Origin: Meiothermus sp. CFH 77666
GTDB taxonomy: Bacteria > Deinococcota > Deinococci > Deinococcales > Thermaceae
Direction: 5' to 3'
DNA length: 64,000 nt
Assembly: GCF_017497985.1 (NCBI RefSeq)
Contig: NZ_JAGDFV010000001.1
Coordinates: 248,001 to 312,000 of the forward strand
Shown here one piece after another: positions 25,345 through 32,255 of the stretch (positions are counted from its first letter, which is position 1; every line of letters starts with the position of its first letter). The notes beneath the pieces were generated by a model that was not told the origin of the DNA, did not search any database, and saw nothing but the letters and a program-made list of their open reading frames with translations. Made by a program: the position numbers and the translations under genes.

Positions 25345-26237
25345 GCCAGGCCGAAATTAACCCCCTGCTCACCACCGTCGAGGGCATCCAGGCCGTTCTG
25401 CGCGAACGAAACTACATCGCCGACCTGCCCATGGCCACCGCCCTGCGGCTGGTGATGGCGCTACGCAAACCCCTGCTGGTAGAAGGCCCCGCCGGGGTTG
25501 GCAAGACCCAGGTAGCCAAAACCCTGGCCGAGGTGCTGGATACCAAGCTTATTCGCTTGCAGTGCTACGAGGGGCTGGACACCGCCCAGGCCCTCTACGA
25601 GTGGAACTACCCCAAACAGATGCTGCACATCCGCCTGACCGAGCATACAGGAGCAAGCGTAGCGGAGCGAGAAGCCCAGATTTTCAGCGAGGCCTATCTG
25701 CTGCGACGCCCGTTGCTCGAGGCCATCTCGCAGGACAAGCCCCCGGTGTTGTTGATTGACGAAATTGACCGCACCGACGAAGAGTTCGAGGCTTTTTTGC
25801 TGGAGCTACTGGCCGAGTTCCAGGTCACCATCCCCGAGCTGGGCACCCTCAAGGCCACCCACCGGCCCTACGTGATTCTGACCTCCAACCGCAGCCGGGA
25901 GCTATCCGACGCCCTGCGGCGGCGCTGCTTGTACCTGTGGCAAAACTACCCCAGCTTCGAGAAGGAGGTGGAGATCATCCGTACCAAGCTGCCGGGTATC
26001 AACGAGCGGCTGGCCCAGAAGATCGCCACTGTGGTCGCCCATCTGCGCGAACTTCCCCTGAACAAAGCCCCCGGCGTAGCCGAGAGCCTGGACTGGGCCG
26101 AAGCCCTGGTCTCCTTGCACAAGGAGTCGCTGGATATGCACATCCTGGAGCAGACCTGGGGCGTGATTCTCAAGGATAAAGACGACCTGACCCTGGTAGA
26201 GGCCCACAAGCAGCGCATTGCCGAGCTGGTGGCCTAG
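25341..26237 (+). CDS. coxD: MoxR-family AAA+ ATPase (CoxD type)
   Basis: The 298-residue ATPase has Walker A GPAGVGKT (Lys55), Walker B VLLIDEIDR and sensor LTSNRSRELSDALRRRC. CoxD-type MoxR ATPases work with the VWA protein CoxE to assemble the Cu-S part of the CO dehydrogenase active site. Start codon overlaps the stop of coxF, and coxE follows after 52 bases. Confidence 0.94.
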   Translation: MSQAEINPLLTTVEGIQAVLRERNYIADLPMATALRLVMALRKPLLVEGPAGVGKTQVAKTLAEVLDTKLIRLQCYEGLDTAQALYEWNYPKQMLHIRLTEHTGASVAEREAQIFSEAYLLRRPLLEAISQDKPPVLLIDEIDRTDEEFEAFLLELLAEFQVTIPELGTLKATHRPYVILTSNRSRELSDALRRRCLYLWQNYPSFEKEVEIIRTKLPGINERLAQKIATVVAHLRELPLNKAPGVAESLDWAEALVSLHKESLDMHILEQTWGVILKDKDDLTLVEAHKQRIAELVA

Positions 26238-26289
26238 GGCCGGCGTTCTGCAGCGCTGGCTTTCAGCCGCCCGCAGGTTGACTAACCAA

Positions 26290-27510
26290 ATGTCCACCTC
26301 CGCTGAACCCCTACAGTTCCCGTATGGCAGTCTGCCCGAGAATCTGATTGCCTTTACCGAACACCTGCGGCACACCACCCAGCGCTTCAATCTCGGCCCA
26401 GGGGAGGTGCAGGATGCCTTGGAGGCGCTGGGAGCCATCAACCTGGGCAGCCTGCAGGAGGTGCGTCAGGCTCTCAAGCTGGTGCTTTGCAGCAACCTCG
26501 AGCAAGAACGGGTCTTTGACGACCTGTTTTTCCAGTTTTTTCTTCCCAGCCGCAAACGAGTCGGGGCCCAGCCCAACTCCCACAAGGCGAGCCCCGGCAG
26601 CCAGGGCGAGACCGGCCAAAAAAGCCAGCCCGCCCGCAACACCCCCTCCGAAAACCTTCTCGACCCAAAGAGCCCATTGGCGCAGGGCAAAGCCAAGTTA
26701 GCTGAAGACTCCGATAAGAGCGACTGGGCCGCCCCTCTGCTCAAGGCCATGTTCAGCCGCACAGCGGGCAGCGAAACCCCGGAGGTGGAGATCCCTCAGC
26801 AAGACCTGGATGAAATGCTCCAGGCTGCAACGCAACTGATTAATCAGGTCAGGCTGGGCCGGAGCCGCCGCTGGGTTAGCACCCCCAAGGGCACTCGTTT
26901 CCACTTTCGACGCACCCTGCGCAAAGCTCTCCACACCGGGGGCGACCCCCTTTATCCAGCCTGGCAACGCCATCCCAAACGCCAGCCTCGTTTTGTGTTT
27001 GTGCTGGACGGAAGCCGCTCAATGCAGTCCTACTCCGACCGGCTCTTGCAATTTGCATTTGCCCTGCGTATGCGCTGTAACCGGGTCGAGGTTTTTGTCT
27101 TTTCTACCAGCCTAAAGCGCATTACCCGGCAGCTCGAGAAAGCGGGAAACCTATCCGAACGCCCCAGGCTCAGTCGGCTGGGCCAGGCCTGGGGAGGTGG
27201 AACCCAGATCGGGGAGAACCTGCTCTACCTGGAGCAAAAGTACGGCGGCCTGATCCGGGGCGATAGCATCGTGATTGTTGCCAGCGATGGCCTGGACACC
27301 GGAGCACCGGAAGTACTGGACTACGCGCTGCGGCAAATTTATCACCGTAGCGCAGCCTTGATCTGGCTGAACCCACTGCTAAAGTACGACGGCTACAACC
27401 CCCACGCCAACTGCATGAAGGCCGCCCTCCCCTACCTGGACAGGTTCTGCGCCGCCCACACCCCTAAGGAATACGCCCAGCTCACCCACCGCTTGCGGCT
27501 GCGAAAATAG
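26290..27510 (+). CDS. coxE: VWA-domain protein, CoxE type
   Basis: The 406-residue protein has a helical N-terminal region with a Lys/Ser/Gln-rich linker near residues 95-150, and a C-terminal von Willebrand A domain. The MIDAS motif is FVLDGSRSM with Asp240 (DxSxS), followed by WGGGTQIGE and VIVASDGLDTG. CoxE partners the MoxR ATPase CoxD in maturation of CO dehydrogenase. ATG 26290 is preferred; the frame is open to 26218 but the extra residues are not conserved-looking. It ends the cox cluster, and an IR GGGATTC/GAATCCC follows at 27534-27548. Confidence 0.9.
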   Translation: MSTSAEPLQFPYGSLPENLIAFTEHLRHTTQRFNLGPGEVQDALEALGAINLGSLQEVRQALKLVLCSNLEQERVFDDLFFQFFLPSRKRVGAQPNSHKASPGSQGETGQKSQPARNTPSENLLDPKSPLAQGKAKLAEDSDKSDWAAPLLKAMFSRTAGSETPEVEIPQQDLDEMLQAATQLINQVRLGRSRRWVSTPKGTRFHFRRTLRKALHTGGDPLYPAWQRHPKRQPRFVFVLDGSRSMQSYSDRLLQFAFALRMRCNRVEVFVFSTSLKRITRQLEKAGNLSERPRLSRLGQAWGGGTQIGENLLYLEQKYGGLIRGDSIVIVASDGLDTGAPEVLDYALRQIYHRSAALIWLNPLLKYDGYNPHANCMKAALPYLDRFCAAHTPKEYAQLTHRLRLRK

Positions 27511-27566
27511 AGCGCTCTTCATAAGAGCTATCGGGGATTCAGAATCCCTTTGCTGTCTGCATCCCG

Positions 27567-29159
27567 CTAGCCTTCCAGCAACTTGGCCCAGTCAGTTGGG
27601 GGCTGGGGCTGGGTATAGGCAGTGTCCATCTGGGCGAGCTGGAGTTTGCCCGAATACTCCTCGTTGACGGCCTGCCAGTAGGTGTACTCCTCGATCACCC
27701 AGATACCGCTTTCGCGGGCTCCGTTCCCGCTGCCGCGCACCCCGCCAAAGGGCAGGTGGGCTTCGGCGCCCACAGTGGAGTTGTTGATGCTGGTCATCCC
27801 GGCTTTGATTTCATTCTTGAAGCGGTAGGCCCAGTCGCGGCGGTTGGTGTAGAGCGCGCTGGAAAGGCCGTAGGGGTGAGCGTTGGCGGCCTGGATGGCT
27901 TCGTCCAGCCCTTCTACCCGCACCAGGTTGATGGTAGGGCCAAAGATCTCCTGCTCAAACTGCTTCATGCCGGGCCGGGCCTCCCACACCGTTGGCCAGC
28001 CGAAATAGCCCGCCTCGGGATCGCCCTTGAAGTAAGGATAGGGGTTTGAAGCGGTAATCCGGGCCTTACCAAATAGAAGCGTAGCACCGTCTTGCTGCCC
28101 CCAGGAGTAGTGCTCGATCCAGCGCTCGTAGAGCCGGGTGTTAATGAAGGGGCCATAGGTCACCTCGGGATGCTCGAGGGGGTTCCCCACTACGGTGGCC
28201 TCGGCCTTTTCCAGGAAGCGCTTTTTGAACTCGTCGTAGATGGGGGCGTCCACAATAATATTGCCCGCGCTGGTGCAGCGCTGCCCACCGGTGGCAAAGG
28301 CACTCCACCAGGCCCCCTCCACGGCCAGCTCGAGGTCAGTGTCGCGCAGTACCACCAGGGGGTTTTTACCGCCGAGCTCGAGGGTCGGGCGCAGCAGGTT
28401 GCGGCCCGCCACCTCGCCAATCCAGCGCCCTACCGCCGTACTGCCGGTGAAGGCAAATTTGTTCAGCAACCCTTCGTCCATCAGCTCTACCAGCCACTGC
28501 CCCGTAGATTCCTTGCCCTCACCAAACACCACATTGATGACCCCCGGCGGCAGTCCGGCTTCCTCGAAGAGCTTGACAAACACGTAGGAAAGCGCAGGCG
28601 AGTCGTCGGAGGGCTTCCAGACCACCGTGTTGCCGGTGAGGATGGCCGGAATCAGCTTCCAGGACGGTACTGCAATGGGAAAATTGCCCGCCGTAATCAT
28701 GCCCACCACGCCAATGGGACGCCGGAAGGTAAAGAGTTCCTTCTGCTTCATCTCGCTAGGCACGGTCTGGCCATAGAGCCTGCGCCCTTCCGAGGCGAAG
28801 AAGATGGCCGTATCAATGGCTTCTTGAACGTCACCACCGGCCTCTTTGAAGGTTTTGCCCACCTCGCGTACCATCAGCCGCACCAGGGTGTCTTTTTCGC
28901 GGGTCAGCACCCCGGCCAGGTTCATCAGTACGCCCCCGCGCACGGGGGCTGGGGTACGCGACCAGTCCAGGAAGGCTTTTTGCGCTGCCCTGGCGGCTTT
29001 TCGCAAAGTATCCTTGGTTCCTTCCGGGAAGCGAGCGGTCAGGTCGGCCCGGTCGGCAGGGTTGTGGCGCTCGAGGAGCCTGCCTTCAAATACCTCCTCA
29101 CCGCCGATTAGGTGGCCTATCTCCAACGTGTTGCCATATTTGCTTTTATACGTTTGCAT
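27567..29159 (-). CDS. NAD(P)-dependent aldehyde dehydrogenase
   Basis: The 530-residue enzyme has the ALDH pattern: ITAGNFPIAVPSWKLIPA, FTGSTAVGR (NAD ring-binding), catalytic Glu in TLELGGKN, catalytic Cys295 in GQRCTSAG, and EIFGPTINL. C-terminal GGVRGSGNG completes the active site. Similar enzymes act on semialdehydes; the substrate is not identifiable. ATG 29159 lies one base after the coaD stop, with GTGGAGAGG upstream inside coaD, so it is cotranscribed with coaD. The frame extends to 29276 inside coaD and was not used. Confidence 0.92.
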   Translation of the reverse strand: MQTYKSKYGNTLEIGHLIGGEEVFEGRLLERHNPADRADLTARFPEGTKDTLRKAARAAQKAFLDWSRTPAPVRGGVLMNLAGVLTREKDTLVRLMVREVGKTFKEAGGDVQEAIDTAIFFASEGRRLYGQTVPSEMKQKELFTFRRPIGVVGMITAGNFPIAVPSWKLIPAILTGNTVVWKPSDDSPALSYVFVKLFEEAGLPPGVINVVFGEGKESTGQWLVELMDEGLLNKFAFTGSTAVGRWIGEVAGRNLLRPTLELGGKNPLVVLRDTDLELAVEGAWWSAFATGGQRCTSAGNIIVDAPIYDEFKKRFLEKAEATVVGNPLEHPEVTYGPFINTRLYERWIEHYSWGQQDGATLLFGKARITASNPYPYFKGDPEAGYFGWPTVWEARPGMKQFEQEIFGPTINLVRVEGLDEAIQAANAHPYGLSSALYTNRRDWAYRFKNEIKAGMTSINNSTVGAEAHLPFGGVRGSGNGARESGIWVIEEYTYWQAVNEEYSGKLQLAQMDTAYTQPQPPTDWAKLLEG

Positions 29160-29160
29160 G

Positions 29161-29691
<531 letters not shown>

Positions 29692-29746
29692 TCAGGCCCC
29701 CAGCGTCAAACACATCGGGCTATGAACGGCAAGCCTGCTATCTTTC

Positions 29747-30274
29747 TCATCCGACCGTTTCGGCCTCGACGATGGTAAGGGTATTGAAACCGTACTCCCG
29801 GCGCTCACCCATGGGCAGGGTCAGGTCGGAGGGATGCTGCAAAATGTAGAGGCCATCCGGTTCAACAATCCGCGCCTCGAGCAGCCGCTCAAAGTCCTGC
29901 AGAAGGTCGTGGGGATAGGGCGGTGCCATAAAGGCCACCGTGAAGTGCTGGCCGCGCCGCTTTGCATCCTGCAAATAACGCTCCACCGCCACCCCTTCAA
30001 TCCGAACTTTGAGGCGGGCTTTGCTGGCATTCTCACGCAGGTACTGAATGGCCTGGCGGTCTTTTTCCACCAGGGTGGTTTCAAAACCCTCCGAGGCGGC
30101 CTCGAGGCCTATCGCACCGCTGCCTGCGTACAAATCCAGAAAGCTGCCCCTGCGGGGATAACGAAAACGCAAATAGTCAAACAGGGCCTTGCGCAGCCGC
30201 ACCGGGCTGGGTCTCGCCGATTCCGGCACCTTTAGCGCAACCCCTTTCGCTGCTCCACCCAGAATACGCAACAC
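29747..30274 (-). CDS. rsmD: 16S rRNA (guanine(966)-N(2))-methyltransferase
   Basis: The 175-residue protein shows RPSPVRLRKALFDYL (RsmD N-terminus), SAM-binding LDLYAGSGAIGLEA, and motif IV as MAPPYPHDL. Family members usually have DPPY; here the Asp is Ala, which may matter for catalysis or may be a lineage feature. The pairing with coaD downstream supports the call. Confidence 0.9.
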   Translation of the reverse strand: MLRILGGAAKGVALKVPESARPSPVRLRKALFDYLRFRYPRRGSFLDLYAGSGAIGLEAASEGFETTLVEKDRQAIQYLRENASKARLKVRIEGVAVERYLQDAKRRGQHFTVAFMAPPYPHDLLQDFERLLEARIVEPDGLYILQHPSDLTLPMGERREYGFNTLTIVEAETVG

Positions 30275-30289
30275 CGCGATACCCTTAGT

Positions 30290-30694
30290 TCACTGCCCCG
30301 GAACCCGGGTCGGAATCTGTACAATGTCTGGGCTCCGGAACCAGATCTGGCATTGCACATTGCGGCTTTGGGTAGGCTTGACCTGCACTTCAAAACGGCT
30401 ACTGGCCCCGTTGGGCAGACTACGCACTGCGATTGGGGCCGAATTGGTGCCATAAACCCGACGATTGGGCACCCCGTTCACGGTGGTGACCTGCTTGTCG
30501 GTTACCCGCAGGTTGATTCGCACATTGTTCAGGGTTTGGCCAGACTGGTTGACCACCGTGCCCTTTGCCACCATTGCGCCGCCGGCATTCAGGGCGCAGC
30601 TCCACTCGCTAACCCGCAGTTTATAGACCGTACTCTGGGCCTGAACCAGTCCTGCCACCAGTAGCAACCCGGCATAAAGGATGACTCTCTTCAT
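30290..30694 (-). CDS. Secreted protein, paralogue 1 of a tandem pair
   Basis: The 134-residue protein has a Sec signal peptide (MKRVILYAGLLLVAGLVQAQ, cleavage after AQA or AQ). The mature part is a predicted beta-sandwich. It shares with the next gene upstream (30766-31140) the pattern Y-[KR]-LRV-x-x-WSC, a middle NQSG/NISP turn, and the C-terminal C-x-[IL]-WFR-x-P-x-[IV]-VQI-x-T. The two conserved cysteines could form a disulfide. The fold recalls FxLYD-type domains, but I do not recognise a named family. It lies 15 bases upstream of rsmD. Confidence 0.75.
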   Translation of the reverse strand: MKRVILYAGLLLVAGLVQAQSTVYKLRVSEWSCALNAGGAMVAKGTVVNQSGQTLNNVRINLRVTDKQVTTVNGVPNRRVYGTNSAPIAVRSLPNGASSRFEVQVKPTQSRNVQCQIWFRSPDIVQIPTRVPGQ

Positions 30695-30765
30695 AAGGCA
30701 ATGCTATCAGAGAACGGATTCAACCCTACACCATGTCCCAACCCTCTAGCATTGACTGGCAGCAC

Positions 30766-31140
30766 TCAACGGGGGTTTGGAACGAGCGTAGCAATTTGCA
30801 CCACTCGAGGATTGCGAAACCACAACTCACAACGATTGACCGAGTCAAAGCCGGTGCGAACTCGCACCTCAAATAGCGCCACTTCGCCCGGCATCAAATT
30901 GCGATCTTGTAAAGCTGCTGAATTGGTCGCCATGCGAAGCCCCGGCCCGATCACCCGCACACTGGCCCTCAGGTCTTGCAATGGCCGGGGGCTAATATTT
31001 CTGACCGTGCCCTGAACCAGAACCCCTCGAGAAAACGCTTTGCAACTCCAGGAAACAACCCGCAGACGATAAGCGCTGGACTGTCCCAGCACCATTCCAC
31101 CAACGGCTAGGGTCAGGAACAAAACCAGCAAGCGCTTCAT
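30766..31140 (-). CDS. Secreted protein, paralogue 2 of a tandem pair
   Basis: From ATG 31140 this is a 124-residue protein with signal peptide MKRLLVLFLTLAVGGMVLGQ. The mature domain is homologous to 30290-30694 (shared WSC and CELWFRNPRVVQI signatures), so the pair arose by tandem duplication. An upstream in-frame start at 31167 would add nine residues before the signal peptide and is less likely. Function unknown; periplasmic or surface location inferred. Confidence 0.72.
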   Translation of the reverse strand: MKRLLVLFLTLAVGGMVLGQSSAYRLRVVSWSCKAFSRGVLVQGTVRNISPRPLQDLRASVRVIGPGLRMATNSAALQDRNLMPGEVALFEVRVRTGFDSVNRCELWFRNPRVVQIATLVPNPR

Positions 31141-31421
31141 GAGTGTGGTGGCCCAACTTTGTTTCAAATCAAGTCCAGCATCCTATCAGGCGGTACTTCG
31201 CCAGCAGTTTACTGCAGAACTGAGTTTCGCAAAACGTTATTTGAAGGCTGTGAGAGTATTTCCGTAGCGATGAGGCAGATTACAAAAACTCTCTTCCGTT
31301 TGAAGAGGAGCATAGATAAGGGCAGCGCAACCGCAAAGTGCACGAAAGCCTCCCGTGCACTGTAGGGGAGGCTGGAGGGGTCAGTGAAATGTGCGCCGTC
31401 CTCAGTAAAAAACTACTCCCT

Positions 31422-31452
31422 AAAAAAAACAAAACCTCACTTTCCGTGAGGC
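31422..31452 (-). terminator. Intrinsic terminator of tRNA-Pro
   Basis: GCCTCAC-GGAAA-GTGAGG followed by TTTTGTTTTTTTT on the minus strand, six bases after the tRNA 3' end. Confidence 0.9.
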
Positions 31453-31457
31453 TTTTC

Positions 31458-31534
31458 TGGTCGAGGAGACTGGATTCGAACCAGCGACCCCCTGCTCCCG
31501 AAGCAGGTGCGCTACCAGGCTGCGCTACTCCTCG
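31458..31534 (-). tRNA. tRNA-Pro (anticodon CGG)
   Basis: Acceptor CGAGGAG/CTCCTCG, anticodon stem CCTGC/GCAGG with loop TTCGGGA (anticodon CGG), T loop TTCGAAT, and encoded ACCA 3' end. A standard class I tRNA of 77 bases. Confidence 0.96.
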
Positions 31535-31654
31535 CAACAACCAACTAGTGAGTATAGAGCCCCATCGCCTCTTTGTCTATATTGGCCGTTTCCGCCAGGC
31601 TTTTATCGTTCCCTTTGACTCTCTCGTGATGTGAGGAAGACGGCAACACCGCAG

Positions 31655-31781
31655 GCTAAGTTGCGCCCGTATAGGGTCTAGAGATGAATCCAGGCTGCGC
31701 TAGAAAATCATGCTCCAGGCGCAATACCCGAACGATTTTCGATCATGCCATTATCCAAAACATAGGCGGGAGGCACTTAGC
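31655..31781 (+). repeat. Dispersed repeat A, copy 2 (MITE-like)
   Basis: Homologous to 2316-2437. This copy has 7-bp terminal inverted repeats, GCTAAGT (31655-31661) and ACTTAGC (31775-31781); copy 1 keeps them imperfectly. It lies in the 720-base gap between tRNA-Pro and the G8-domain gene. Confidence 0.8.
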
Positions 31782-31940
31782 TCGGTATTGGTTTCGCCAA
31801 ATAGGACATTTCTGATGGCAACCCGGTGTACCGGCTGAGGGCGCTGTGACCAAGGCTTTGCTGCAAATGATGAGAGCCCAGGTTTACACGAACCTAACTC
31901 AGAACGATGGCGTGCATGGCACAAAAACCCAGTCAATAGC

Positions 31941-32042
31941 GTCATTCTGAACACAGCGAGGAATCTGCTGCGCTACCATCCCCAACATTCGCCAGCCTTG
32001 CGCCGTGCCAGATTTCTCGTAGGCTAGCGCCTCGGAAATGAC
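31941..32042. repeat. Imperfect inverted-repeat element D, copy 1
   Basis: GTCATTCTGA...GAGGAATCTG at the left is mirrored by CCAGATTTCTCG...CTCGGAAATGAC at the right. A second element of the same design is at 47553-47667. Elements with GTCATTC(C/T)GA...AATCTG arms are common intergenic repeats in many bacteria. Confidence 0.75.
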
Positions 32043-32255
32043 AGGTGTGTTTGTTGTTGGCTTCGATGATCCGTGCGCCATTGACGCAGCCACTCTCAGG
32101 AAGTTTATATACGCAAATAAGCATGTGAGCAACATCAAGAAGTTCTTAATCACTTCCTTGACTTTGAGGTTTTATCTGTTCCGTATCGTTAGCATGGGTG
32201 TCGTAATCTTAGCTCAGAAGGCGGTGGGTGTTTCAAAATCTGAGGTGGGTTGGGT

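Noticed and set aside
31338-31373. Overlapping hairpins GTGCACG/CGTGCAC and AGCCTCCC/GGGAGGCT
   Set aside because: Mutually exclusive stems, but with no gene in range to control and the tRNA-Pro terminator already upstream on that strand.
31899-32153. 84-codon minus-strand frame with a hydrophobic start
   Set aside because: Most of it is inverted-repeat element D and there is no conserved-looking segment.
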